A stretch of 64,000 nucleotides of DNA from a bacterium (GTDB lineage Bacteria > Hydrothermota > DG-26 > JAUXAN01), in the NCBI GenBank assembly GCA_030619885.1, contig JAUXAN010000007.1:1-64000 (forward strand), written 5' to 3'. Shown here piece by piece: positions 1 through 9,950 of the stretch; the stretch's first letter is position 1, and every line of letters starts with the position of its first letter. The translations under genes were made by a program, and so were the position numbers. The notes beneath the pieces are model-generated. The model was not told where the DNA came from and did not search any database. It was given only the letters and a program-made list of their open reading frames with translations.

Positions 1-71
1 GATTGAGTTTTGATAGGCCGTCTCCATATCCTTTGCCACAGTCACTCTTAATAGGGTTCTGGGATAAATAA
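1..71 (+). repeat. Dispersed repeat copy A (partner at 26015-26082); translates in frame to ..LSFDRPSPYPLPQSLLIGFWDK*
   Basis: Near-identical text gattgagtttt.atagg..tctccatatccttt.cc.cag..actcttaatagggttctggg at both places. Confidence 0.75.
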
Positions 72-169
72 TAAACTCCGAGTCTCAAATCAAGACGAAC
101 AAAAGCCCCATCTTCTAATAAAGGATGGGGCACACCCTTAATATGTACTCCCGCCAAACTTCGCTTTGA

Positions 170-226
170 AGGAGAAAAAGGGGACAGGCTACTTTTAAGA
201 GAATTGAAAGATTAGAAAAATGGCGA
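170..226. repeat. REP-like 'aaaaaggggacaggctactttta' element
   Basis: Similar text ctttgaa..aaaggggacag..tacttttaa.agaattgaaagatt at 44394-44446; related ggggacagg fragments at 5995-6030 and 4235-4262. Confidence 0.6.
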
Positions 227-485
227 CAGTGATTAGATTCTTTGTTATCCATTTGGTGTAATGCCTTTTGGATAATCTATAATCTCCTTTCTATTTGAAA
301 ATAAACTATAAGACCAAGACCTGCAGGCTGTCCGAAAAACCATGCTGACCCTAAAACCTATAAAAATCTAAAAGGGTGACCCCAAATTCCCACACATATT
401 TTCATATTGGGACGCAGATGGACCCCGTGAGATATAAAAATTATCTAACGGGGTGAACGCAGATGGACAGGATTTTAAAAGATGG

Positions 486-505
486 GGAACAGGCATGCCT
501 GTTCC
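486..505. repeat. 20-bp perfect palindrome GGAACAGGCATGCCTGTTCC, copy 1
   Basis: Exact self-complementary sequence, four copies in the window. Confidence 0.9.
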
Positions 506-711
506 CTACGTAATCTGCGGTTATCCGCGGAAATCTGTCATACGACCCGTCCCTACGGTCACAGACCCGTATGGGATCCGTATGGATATGGGCGTCCTGT
601 TAAATAAAAATCCTGTCAAATAATTTTTAATTGACATTCATCTAAAATCATTATAAAGTTAACCATGATTATTATGCTTCTTTTCATAAAAAATAAGAGA
701 AGGAGGTTGAA

Positions 712-1137
712 ATGAGATACGAAGAGGAAAGAAAAAGAGCGCTAAGTTATTGTGGCGCTTACTGCCACAGATGCGACTGGTATATGGGAAGAATCAAAGA
801 GCCAGCAGATGAACTCTTGGCATTGATAGAAAAACGTCCCGAACTTGAGGGCTGGATAAAAGAAGGATGCGATTCTGACAACTTTACCAAAGGTTTAAAA
901 TGGCTTTCAAAATCTGGGTTCTGCACATACACTTGCAAAGGGGGTTCGGGTTGGAAAGGCTGCCCTGTGCGTAAATGCTGTGAAGAAAAAGGGCTCTCAT
1001 TTTGCTATGATTGCGATAAGTTTCCCTGCAAAATATGGGGTAGGTGGCCTTTTGACAAGTACAAGATAAAAAGTCTTAAGGAAATAAAAAAAGTAGGTGT
1101 TGAAGCATGGATTAAAAAACAATGGGAAAGGAGATAA
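712..1137 (+). CDS. DUF3795-like cysteine-rich protein
   Basis: ORF with RBS gaaggagg; CGAYCHRCDWY...CPVRKCCEEKGLSFCYDCDKFPC pattern. Confidence 0.7.
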   Translation: MRYEEERKRALSYCGAYCHRCDWYMGRIKEPADELLALIEKRPELEGWIKEGCDSDNFTKGLKWLSKSGFCTYTCKGGSGWKGCPVRKCCEEKGLSFCYDCDKFPCKIWGRWPFDKYKIKSLKEIKKVGVEAWIKKQWERR

Positions 1138-1200
1138 ATTATGGTTAATGGAAATATACTTTGCCTTTTGTAATGGAAAGAAAAATAAAGAGGTGATCAT

Positions 1201-1680
1201 ATGAGAAGGCGCAAACCAAAACAAGGTGAAAATATATACCTGATTAAAGCAATACTGAGTGATTGGGATGGTCATGTTATGGGAATGCCTTATAGAGTTT
1301 TGGCAATTCCAGAAGATTTTACATTGTACAATTTAGCAGAAGCAATCGTGGACAGTTTTAACTTTTATTTCGACCATGCTTTCGGGTTTTATGACAACAT
1401 AAAAAGATGGACAAAATCTGTGGAAGGTTATGAACTGTTTGCGGATATGGGAGAAGAGAGCAAGTTTAAAGGTGTGAAGAGAACGAAGGTAAACAGGGCT
1501 TTTGACAAGATTAAGAAGAAGATGCTATTTCTTTTTGATTACGGGGATAATTGGCTTTTTATTGTTGAACTCAAAGGAATAGAATCGCCTAAAGAAGACG
1601 CCAAGTATCCATTTGTTGTAGAGTCCGTTGGAGATACTCCGCCTCAATATGGAGAGGTGGACGAAGAAGATGAATTTTAG
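1201..1680 (+). CDS. pRiA4b ORF-3-like (IS1096 TnpR-like) protein
   Basis: YLIKAILSDW...HAFGFYDN...FLFDYGDNWLFIVEL...PPQYGEVDEEDEF motif. Confidence 0.7.
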   Translation: MRRRKPKQGENIYLIKAILSDWDGHVMGMPYRVLAIPEDFTLYNLAEAIVDSFNFYFDHAFGFYDNIKRWTKSVEGYELFADMGEESKFKGVKRTKVNRAFDKIKKKMLFLFDYGDNWLFIVELKGIESPKEDAKYPFVVESVGDTPPQYGEVDEEDEF

Positions 1681-1701
1681 AAACGGAAGTCAATCTGAAA
1701 A

Positions 1702-2343
1702 ATGAAGAACTCGGGGAAATATCTGAGAAATATTTGGAAAAAGTTAGGGGTTAACCCCAACTTTCTGATACTATCTATTTCTTTAGTTATTCCCTATTGT
1801 TTACCTGCTCATCCACATATTTTTATTGACAATATAGTAACTATTGTTTTTGACCAAAATGGACTGGCAGGGATACAAGTGAAATGGATTTTTGATGAGA
1901 TGTACAGTACTGCGATAACACATGATTTTGACGAGAATAAGGATGGTACATTCAGTGATACTGAAATAGAAAAAATAAAGCAAGAAGCATTCTCAAACCT
2001 GGAAGATTATGATTACTTTACTCATATAGTAATAAATGGCAAAAAGTTCAAAGTAAAATATGTCAAGGATTTCTCTGCTCATTTGAGTGAAAACAGGGTT
2101 GTTTACAATTTTTTCATTCCCTGCCGCGTATCTGCAATCTCGTCATATAAAGAAATTAAAATATCTATGTATGATATAACATATTATGTAAGTGTCTCAT
2201 TGGCAGATGAAAATCCTGTTCGTTTTAAAAATACTTCTCATGTCGATTTTACTTACAGGATATTTGAAGATACTAAAAATGCTTATTACTATGGCCAAGT
2301 ATTTCCTCATGCGATACTTTTAAAGTTCAGAGAGAAGAAATGA
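1702..2343 (+). CDS. DUF1007-family periplasmic protein
   Basis: Signal peptide then AHPHIFIDN, typical of DUF1007; overlaps the downstream NicO gene (ATGA). Confidence 0.75.
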   Translation: MKNSGKYLRNIWKKLGVNPNFLILSISLVIPYCLPAHPHIFIDNIVTIVFDQNGLAGIQVKWIFDEMYSTAITHDFDENKDGTFSDTEIEKIKQEAFSNLEDYDYFTHIVINGKKFKVKYVKDFSAHLSENRVVYNFFIPCRVSAISSYKEIKISMYDITYYVSVSLADENPVRFKNTSHVDFTYRIFEDTKNAYYYGQVFPHAILLKFREKK

Positions 2344-3245
2344 AAAAGATCTTTGTAGTAATAATTCTGATATTGATTTTTACTACACACCTTACAGTTT
2401 TCGCGCAGGATAACCCTTTCATTTCCAAGAAACCAGCCAAAAGGAATGAGGAGTATATCCAATACCCACATTTCATCCAGGGATTTCTTGGAAAAATTTC
2501 TGTACTTCAACATAAACTCAATCATAGACTTTCCGAGTTAGCCAGAGAAATAAAGGATAAAAATTCCCCAAAGCCTATCTTCGTTATTATTTTCGTCACA
2601 TTTATCTATGGTATGATTCATGCACTTGGACCTGGACATGGAAAGACAATAATATTCTCATATTTTTTAGCAAATAGGGCTGATGTTAAAAAAGGAATAA
2701 TTGTAGGTAGTTTAATAGGATTCCTCCATGCTGGTTCTGCATTAATCGTGGTATTAATTTTGTATTTTATTATCAAGCAATCTTTTTTACACTCCTTCGA
2801 GGATTCAAGTAGAATAATAAAATTGTCAAGTTACGGTTTAATTACATTGATAGGTCTGTTTTTATTAATTAAAGCATTAATTGATATAAGAAGTAAAGAG
2901 GACTCTGAAGAAAGAAGTGTTCATGGTGTCGAAAATAACAAAAGTATAATTCCTTTTTCGATTGCTGTTGGTATGATTCCTTGTCCTGGTGCTACGATTA
3001 TACTATTATTTTCGCTCTCTATGAGTATTCTGGTAATTGGTATAATTTTAACACTATTTATGGCCCTGGGTATGGCAACTACTATTTCTTTAGTTGGAGT
3101 CTTAACAATTCTTACAAAACAGGGAGTATCAAAATTTGTTTTCAGAAAGAGTAAAATGAGAGCAATTTTCCAGACGGCTATGTCTATAATCGGATCCTTA
3201 TTAATTCTATTTTTGGGAGTTTTGTTGTTTATAGCCACTATGTAA
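2340..3245 (+). CDS. NicO/RcnA-type nickel/cobalt efflux transporter
   Basis: Multi-TM; GMIHALGPGHGKTIIFSYFLA and GMIPCPGATIILLFSLS motifs. Confidence 0.75.
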   Translation: MKKIFVVIILILIFTTHLTVFAQDNPFISKKPAKRNEEYIQYPHFIQGFLGKISVLQHKLNHRLSELAREIKDKNSPKPIFVIIFVTFIYGMIHALGPGHGKTIIFSYFLANRADVKKGIIVGSLIGFLHAGSALIVVLILYFIIKQSFLHSFEDSSRIIKLSSYGLITLIGLFLLIKALIDIRSKEDSEERSVHGVENNKSIIPFSIAVGMIPCPGATIILLFSLSMSILVIGIILTLFMALGMATTISLVGVLTILTKQGVSKFVFRKSKMRAIFQTAMSIIGSLLILFLGVLLFIATM

Positions 3246-3332
3246 AATGGTAGCCCCGTTGGGGAGGGTGCTTGAGAATGTGGCATTCATTTTTTAAACA
3301 AGTTATCGGAAATTACCTGAGGAGGTCAATAT

Positions 3333-3843
3333 ATGGATTTGCGGTTTGAGACCAACCCTGTTCTGAAGGCTGAACAAATTGCTGGTCTGCGGGATGCAGT
3401 CGGCTGGGATGGCAGGGTTGTAAATTATAAAAGAATTCTTGGGAATACTTACTTCTGTGTGTGGGACGTATATGGGTATATGGGGGTATATGGGGACGGT
3501 TCATTCATTATTCATAAAGTTGTAATTGTTTGAAAGTTTATTGTATAGAAAATAGGGACGGTTTTAATTTTTATTAGTCTTCGAAAAAGAGAACCGTCCC
3601 CAATTTAGTCCTGTGGATGTAGTCAGCGATGGCATTGATGATGATTATATTCGAGATTTGGTGGTTCATCCTGATTATCAACACCGAGGCATCGGGTCAA
3701 AACTACTTGCTATAGTCGTTGGACGCATTAAATCTGACGGAATAAAAATGGCAAATGTTGTCTTCGAGCCGGAACTTGGCGAGTTTTTTAAAAAAGCAGG
3801 TTTCACCATTATGGCAGGTGGTGTGATAGATAATGAGACCTGA
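3333..3843 (+). pseudogene. GNAT acetyltransferase split by an inserted repeat
   Basis: N-terminal part 3333-3470 (MDLRFETNPVLKAEQIAGLRDAVGWDGR) and C-terminal acetyl-CoA-binding part 3613-3843 (DDYIRDLVVHPDYQHRGIGSKLL) separated by ggtatatggggacggttc...gaaccgtcccc. Confidence 0.75.
3473..3604. repeat. Insertion inside the GNAT gene; contains ggggacggttc/gaaccgtcccc inverted ends
   Basis: Left part gggtatatggggacggttcattcattattcataaagttgtaattgtt recurs at 3880-3924. Confidence 0.65.
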
Positions 3844-4340
3844 ATGAAGAAGATGGGTATATGGGTAGGTATATATATGGGTATATGGGGACGGTTCATT
3901 CATTATTCATAAAGTTGTAATTGTTGAAAAATAAATATGGGGACAGAGCCCATATTTTAAAATCCCAATATTACAAAATTCAAAATCCAAATTAAATCCC
4001 AATTTCCAAATCCCAACAAGAAGGAATGTGGTCGAGTTCAACTATTTGACTTGAATAGTTTTCTTTGTTTCTTAAGAAAGTGAGAAAATGAAATCAAAAA
4101 CAAGTTCTGGGGTCAATCTTTTATAATTTGATATTTATCGAATGGTCTAATGGTGTCGGACGTTGACATTTAACTCGGTTATCGGACTTCGGCGAGCTCA
4201 GTCGAGCCGTTAGCGGTAATCGTTTGTCGAATTATATGGAAATATGGGGACTGTCCCCATATTTTGAGAATAAAGACATTAAACGAAATCGAAAAAAAGA
4301 CCTTGACCCCAAAAGATTTATATAAATAATTATTTAACTT

Positions 4341-4652
4341 ATGGATAAGGAGGAAAAACATATGAATAAACAAACAAACCAGATAGAAAGGGAAAGAAAA
4401 ACACTTGCAATTATAATGGCAGTTGCAGGAGCAATAGTACGGATATTCACTTCTTATAAGAAAGGGTTTGTTGATGACATAGTACGTGGAGTAGGTATCT
4501 TTCTTCTCGTGTTTGGAGTGAGTAAAATTAGTGAACAAAAACAATGGTCGGAATTATCAGCAAAAGAAAAAAAGATTAAAATAGCAATAATAGTTGCTCT
4601 TGCCCTATCAGTTATTGCTGGGATTGTTGTATACTTCTTGGTTAAAAAATAG
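4341..4652 (+). CDS. Small two-TM hypothetical membrane protein
   Basis: ORF with aaggagg upstream; two hydrophobic helices. Confidence 0.55.
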   Translation: MDKEEKHMNKQTNQIERERKTLAIIMAVAGAIVRIFTSYKKGFVDDIVRGVGIFLLVFGVSKISEQKQWSELSAKEKKIKIAIIVALALSVIAGIVVYFLVKK

Positions 4653-4803
4653 CTATTTTTTGATGAACGGGATAAAGGGGTCAGGTCTTGATTTTTGCAT
4701 ATTTTCGGGATGAACGAACTTTTTATGAATAAAAATGTTAGACGAAATTCACGCCGCCCCTTATAATAAAACCATGGAAATATATTAAAATAAGGTAGTA
4801 TTT

Positions 4804-5323
4804 ATGGAAACAATGTTTTTTATCTGGTTTGGAGTATGTTTTGTATGTTATATGATCCGTACAGTATTTAATGTACTAAACTACAAAAAAAAGCCCATTA
4901 GCAGAGAACAGAAAAATTTTGACCTCAATATTCATTGTCATGGGTATTTTGTGGTTTTCATGGTTCCAAATGTGTTTTTCAGATCCGATTAAAATTAATA
5001 TTCCTGGTTGGATTAGATATATTGGCTTCTTGTTATTTTTAATAGGGGTTTTCCTTTTCATTTTTTCACATATAAAACTGAAGGGATTTGAAGATAAAGG
5101 TGGGCTTATTACAGGTGGTATCTATTCAAAGATAAGGAATCCAATGTATTTAGGATTTATAATATGGATTATTGGTTTTTCGATATTTACACAAAGTCTT
5201 ATTACACTCGCCTCCTCTGCTATATGGATATCGCATATTATTTATTGGAAGATATTAGAAGAAAAGGAGTTAGAGAAGAAATACAAGGAGTATAGGGAAT
5301 ATAAAAAGAAGACATGGTTTTAG
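4804..5323 (+). pseudogene. Isoprenylcysteine carboxyl methyltransferase (ICMT/PEMT)-like protein, frameshifted
   Basis: 4804-~4920 frame 1 continues in frame 2 from ~4919; GGIYSKIRNPMYLGFIIW and EEKELEKKYKEYREYKKKTWF are typical of the family. Confidence 0.7.
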
Positions 5324-5519
5324 TATCTATAAATAAATCTTCTATGAGGGGGCGTGAACTCAATTATTCCGCAATTTTGCCTCCTTCGTCGGCAGAACAT
5401 CAGAAACACTCAAAACGTTATAAGAAAGCCTGGCTACATGTTCAGAAAATGTACTAAAATACTGGTGTATTATATAATTTGCATTAGCAAGGTCTTTTTA
5501 TAAAAGGGGAGAGGAAAAA

Positions 5520-5969
5520 ATGAGCGGTGATACTATCAAGAGGCTACTCAATGAGGATAAAAAACCAAGAGATAAAGAAATTTTAGGTGCTATCGGTGAA
5601 AAAGGATTCAAAGCATGGAATGATATTAGAAAGTTTATAGAGACTTACTACGACTTCTCACCAGAATTGAAATTTTATGGAAAAAAATATGGATGGACTG
5701 TACAATATCGCAAGAGCGGCAAAACGCTGTGTTCAATGTTTCCTGAGATGGGAGCATTTACAGTTTTGTTAACCTTAGGGAAAAAAGAAGTTGAAATGGC
5801 AATGAAACAACTTGGTGGCTTTAATGAGGAGGTGAAAGATAAAATAATCAAAACACCTCAATTGCATGATGGAAAATGGTTATGGATACGGTTGTCAGAT
5901 ATGAGCAATGTTGATGATATTAAAAAACTGATAAAGTTAAAAAGAAGACCTAAAGCGGTAAAGACATAA
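5520..5969 (+). CDS. DUF3788-family protein
   Basis: KFYGKKYGWTVQYRKSGKTLCSMFPEMGAFTVLLTLGKKE; DGKWLWIRL. Confidence 0.65.
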   Translation: MSGDTIKRLLNEDKKPRDKEILGAIGEKGFKAWNDIRKFIETYYDFSPELKFYGKKYGWTVQYRKSGKTLCSMFPEMGAFTVLLTLGKKEVEMAMKQLGGFNEEVKDKIIKTPQLHDGKWLWIRLSDMSNVDDIKKLIKLKRRPKAVKT

Positions 5970-6165
5970 AAATTGGCCAGTCCCTCCGTGTGAAAAAGGG
6001 GACAGGCTTCCTTTTTCTTCCTGTCCCCATATTAAAATCAATCTGCGAACATCTGTGTTAATCTGTCATACGACCCGTATGGGCGTCCTCTTTCTCTAAA
6101 AAAAATTCTTGACATTTTAGAAAACGTTAATATGAAAGATTTATACATTATATAAGGAGGTAAAG

Positions 6166-6822
6166 ATGAAGATTAAATGGTTAGGTCATTCCTCTTTTTT
6201 AATAGAGGCTGGAGATGGGAAAAGAATTATAACCGACCCGTACGAACCGGGCTCATACGGTGGTGCCGTCGGTTATAAAAAAATAGAAGAGTCTGCCGAT
6301 ATAGTTACTGTCAGTCATGAACACGAAGACCATAACTGTTGCAAAGATATGAAAGGCAGCCCTGAAATTGTCAAAGGTACAGGGGAGAAAGCCATTAAAG
6401 GTATCAAGATTTCAGGTGTCCCTTCTTATCATGACTCATCTGGTGGTTCTGAACGGGGTGAAAATACGATATTCAGTTTCGAGATCGATGGGATGAAAGT
6501 CTGTCATCTTGGTGATCTTGGACATCTTCTTTCTGATGAGGATAGTTCTAAAATTGGAGATGTGGATGTTCTGCTCATACCTGTGGGTGGTTTCTATACC
6601 ATCGATGCGGCTGAGGCAACGAAGGTTGTGGGAAAATTGAATCCCAAAGTTGTTGTGCCGATGCACTATAAAACGGAAGTGCTGGGGTTTGATATAGCAG
6701 GTGTTGATAATTTTTTAGCGGACAAGAAGAATGTTAAAAGACTCGATTCGTCAGAAATAGAACTAAAAAAAGAGAGTCTGCCTGCTGAGAGCGAGATAGT
6801 AGTCCTAAAACATGCACTTTGA
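6166..6822 (+). CDS. MBL-fold metallo-hydrolase (UlaG-like)
   Basis: MKIKWLGHSSFLIE, VSHEHEDHN, CHLGDLGH, VVVPMHYKT motifs. Confidence 0.85.
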   Translation: MKIKWLGHSSFLIEAGDGKRIITDPYEPGSYGGAVGYKKIEESADIVTVSHEHEDHNCCKDMKGSPEIVKGTGEKAIKGIKISGVPSYHDSSGGSERGENTIFSFEIDGMKVCHLGDLGHLLSDEDSSKIGDVDVLLIPVGGFYTIDAAEATKVVGKLNPKVVVPMHYKTEVLGFDIAGVDNFLADKKNVKRLDSSEIELKKESLPAESEIVVLKHAL

Positions 6823-7032
6823 TTTAAACATTTTAAAAATGGGGACGCAGATGAACGCAGATTTACAGGATTTTGTTAACCACAAAGCATGTCCTGAGCG
6901 GAGCCGAAGGGACTCCAATGCAAAGAAGAAAACATTTTTTCTTATTAGTTTTGTGCATTGGTAGTAAAAATTATCTGCGATTATCTGCGGAAATCTGCGT
7001 TCTATTAATTTTGTCGATAATGTGAGGTGTTT

Positions 7033-7878
7033 ATGCGAGAGATAGATTATGAACTTGTTGTTAATAAAGTAAAAGAGTTGTGTATGGATGCAAACTATAA
7101 TCTGGGCAGTGATGTAGAGAATGCGTTGAAGAAAGCTTATGAGAATGAGGAATCACCCACAGGTAAGGAGGTTCTCCGTCAGATCCTTGAGAATGCAAAG
7201 ATAGCCAGGGAGGAGAAACTTCCCATGTGCCAGGATACGGGTTTTGCTGTCTTCTTTATAGAACTGGGTGACGAGGTTAAAATAAATGGTGGAATCCTGC
7301 CAGATGCGATCGCAGAGGGTGTGCGAAAAGGGTATACCGATGGATATTTGAGAAAATCCATCGTAGACGACCCTACTATAGATAGAAAGAATACGAAAGA
7401 TAATACGCCGCCAATAATCCATCTCGATATAGTGAGGGGTGATAAATTGAAGATTGTATGTGTACCCAAAGGTGGTGGTGCAGAGAATATGTCCGAGGTG
7501 AAGATGATGAAACCTGCAGATGGACTGGAGGGGATCAAGGACTTTGTTGTGGATAGGGTGAGGAGATCGGGTGGAAACCCCTGTCCACCTGTTATTGTTG
7601 GCGTTGGTATAGGCGGTACTTTTGAACGGTGTGCTATGCTTGCTAAAAAAGCACTTTTACGAACAGTTGGTGAGCATAACCGAGACCCGAGATTTGCAGC
7701 GGCAGAGAGAGAACTATTAGAAAGAGTGAATAACCTCGGAATAGGACCTATGGGTTTAGGTGGAAGGACTACGGCATTGGCAGTCAATATAGAAACCTTT
7801 CCCTGCCATCTTGCAACGATGCCAGCTGCGGTGAATATGAACTGCCATGCAACAAGACATAAAGAGATTGTAATTTAG
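7033..7878 (+). CDS. Fumarate hydratase, class I, alpha subunit
   Basis: REEKLPMCQDTGFAVFF, KGGGAENMSEVKMMKPADG, GVGIGGTFE; ATG 7033 preferred to GTG 7027. Confidence 0.9.
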   Translation: MREIDYELVVNKVKELCMDANYNLGSDVENALKKAYENEESPTGKEVLRQILENAKIAREEKLPMCQDTGFAVFFIELGDEVKINGGILPDAIAEGVRKGYTDGYLRKSIVDDPTIDRKNTKDNTPPIIHLDIVRGDKLKIVCVPKGGGAENMSEVKMMKPADGLEGIKDFVVDRVRRSGGNPCPPVIVGVGIGGTFERCAMLAKKALLRTVGEHNRDPRFAAAERELLERVNNLGIGPMGLGGRTTALAVNIETFPCHLATMPAAVNMNCHATRHKEIVI

Positions 7879-7886
7879 GAGGAGAA

Positions 7887-8441
7887 ATGGGAGCGATTAA
7901 GTTGACTACACCTTTGAAAGTTGAGGATGTTGAGAGATTGAAGATTGGTGATGCGGTCTTATTGAATGGGGTCATATATACGGGTAGGGACGCTGCTCAT
8001 AAGAGACTCTTTGAACTTTTGAAGAAAGGAGAGGATCTGCCAATAGATATAGAAGGTCAGGTGATATATTATGTAGGACCTACTCCCGCGAAGCCTGGTT
8101 ATGTTATAGGGTCTGCCGGTCCTACCACATCTTACAGGATGGACCCTTATGCGCCTGCACTCATCGAGCGCGGGCTGAAGGGTATGATTGGGAAGGGAAA
8201 TAGGGGAGAGGAAGTAAAAGAAGCGATGCGGAAACACAAGGCGGTCTACTTTGCTGCAACGGGCGGTGCTGGTGCTCTGATTGCAAAATCTATTAAATCT
8301 TCTGAGATAGTCGCGTACGAAGATTTGGGTCCAGAGGCTGTAAGGAAGTTAGTAGTTGAAAACTTTCCAGTAATAGTCGCAAATGACTGCTATGGCGGTG
8401 ATCTATTTGAAGAGGGTATGAAAAAATACTCAAAGAGATAG
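7887..8441 (+). CDS. Fumarate hydratase, class I, beta subunit
   Basis: GAIKLTTPL, GRDAAHKRL, GPTTSYRMDPYAP, ATGGAGALIAKSI. Confidence 0.9.
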   Translation: MGAIKLTTPLKVEDVERLKIGDAVLLNGVIYTGRDAAHKRLFELLKKGEDLPIDIEGQVIYYVGPTPAKPGYVIGSAGPTTSYRMDPYAPALIERGLKGMIGKGNRGEEVKEAMRKHKAVYFAATGGAGALIAKSIKSSEIVAYEDLGPEAVRKLVVENFPVIVANDCYGGDLFEEGMKKYSKR

Positions 8442-8479
8442 TCCGAATGGCTTACCTCTCCGGCTTAAAGGAGGATAAA

Positions 8480-9775
8480 ATGACCAAAGAAGCATTTGAT
8501 TCGTCTGTTCATGAGAGAGAAAAATTGAATACATTCGATAATGCTCTTAAACAGTTTGATATAGCAGCAAAGATATTAAATATTTCAGAGAATCAGATTG
8601 CAATGATTAAGGAACCGAGAAGGATAACAGAGGTAAAACTGCCAGTCAGGATGGATGATGGTAGTATAAAAATATTCACTGCTTATCGGGTGCAACATTC
8701 TGTAGCGAGAGGACCTGCCAAAGGTGGGATAAGATTCCATCCAGATGTGACTGTGGATGAAGTAAAGGCATTGGCTTTCTGGATGACCTATAAATGTGCT
8801 GTCGTTGGAATTCCAATGAGCGGAGGCAAGGGTGGTGTTGTGGTAGACCCGAGTAAACTTTCCAAAAGTGAACTTGAAAGACTTTCCCGAAGATATTTCG
8901 CCGAGTTGTTAGACCTTTTTGGAGAGAATAAGGATGTCCCTGCTCCTGATGTAAATACCAATCCTCAGATTATGGGATGGATGATGGATACCTATTCAAT
9001 GCATCATCAGCAGTATCTGCCTGGTGTAATAACTGGTAAGCCTTTAGAGATTGGCGGTTCTGCCGGGAGGGCTTCGGCTACTGCCCAGGGAATGGTCTTC
9101 TGTGTTCGTGAAGCCGCTAAACATCTTAAGATAGATTTGAAATCATCTACGGTTGCTATTCAAGGTTATGGAAATGCAGGGTCTTTTGCCGCAAAACTTC
9201 TGCACGAAGATGGATGTAAAATTGTAGCTATATCCGACATAGATGGGGCATTTTATGATGAAAATGGTATCTTGCCCGAAGAGGCTATTAAACATGTAGC
9301 GAAAAATAAAACTCTAAAAGGGTTCGAAAAAGTCTCCAAAGCTAAAAGAATGGACGACCCGATGGAGTTGTTAGAGCTGGATGTAGATATTCTCGTTCCT
9401 GCTGCATTGGAAAATCAGATAACAAAAGAAAATGCCAAACGAGTTAAAGCAAAGCTTATTGCTGAATGTGCTAATGGACCACTTACACCGAAGGCTGATG
9501 AGACCGTTACAAGAAATGGAATATTTATTATTCCTGATATTTTATGCAATGCTGGCGGTGTGACCGTCTCTTATCTGGAGTGGGTTCAAAACAGAATGGG
9601 ATACTACTGGGCAGAAGAGAGGGTATTAGAGGATTTAGAGAGAATTATTACGAATTCTTTTAAAACTGTTCTTGAGACTTCGTTGGAATACAAAGTGAAT
9701 ATGAGGGTGGCAGCCTTTATCGTGGCAATTTCGAGGGTAACAAAAGCGGCTGAGATTAGAGGACTGTATGCGTAA
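8480..9775 (+). CDS. gdhA: Glu/Leu/Phe/Val dehydrogenase
   Basis: RGPAKGGIRFHPDVTVDEVKALAFWMTYKCAVVGIPMSGGKGG; start ATG 8480 with aaaggagg. Confidence 0.9.
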   Translation: MTKEAFDSSVHEREKLNTFDNALKQFDIAAKILNISENQIAMIKEPRRITEVKLPVRMDDGSIKIFTAYRVQHSVARGPAKGGIRFHPDVTVDEVKALAFWMTYKCAVVGIPMSGGKGGVVVDPSKLSKSELERLSRRYFAELLDLFGENKDVPAPDVNTNPQIMGWMMDTYSMHHQQYLPGVITGKPLEIGGSAGRASATAQGMVFCVREAAKHLKIDLKSSTVAIQGYGNAGSFAAKLLHEDGCKIVAISDIDGAFYDENGILPEEAIKHVAKNKTLKGFEKVSKAKRMDDPMELLELDVDILVPAALENQITKENAKRVKAKLIAECANGPLTPKADETVTRNGIFIIPDILCNAGGVTVSYLEWVQNRMGYYWAEERVLEDLERIITNSFKTVLETSLEYKVNMRVAAFIVAISRVTKAAEIRGLYA

Positions 9776-9849
9776 TATGTTACTCAAATTATTTGACAGG
9801 ATTGACAGGATTTTTATTCAAAAAACATTTTAATAGGATACAGATTTAA

Positions 9850-9869
9850 GGAACAGGCATGCCTGTTCC
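9850..9869. repeat. 20-bp palindrome GGAACAGGCATGCCTGTTCC, copy 2
   Basis: Exact match to copy 1. Confidence 0.9.
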
Positions 9870-9950
9870 TTACGGGACAACAAATCAGTAGATCGGGTTT
9901 CCCATATCCCTACGGATCCTTATGGATGGGCTGTATAGCCATACCCGACA

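Noticed and set aside
540-600. Short phrases such as acccgtatgggatccgtatggat and atctgcggttatccgcgg as regulatory sites
   Set aside because: They recur in many intergenic spaces in scrambled form without positional relation to promoters; treated as background repeats
7179-7787. Long antisense ORFs (e.g. 7179-7787 -, 19949-20575 -, 28172-29026 -, 35298-35912 +)
   Set aside because: They lie opposite well-recognised coding genes and show no family motifs; shadow ORFs
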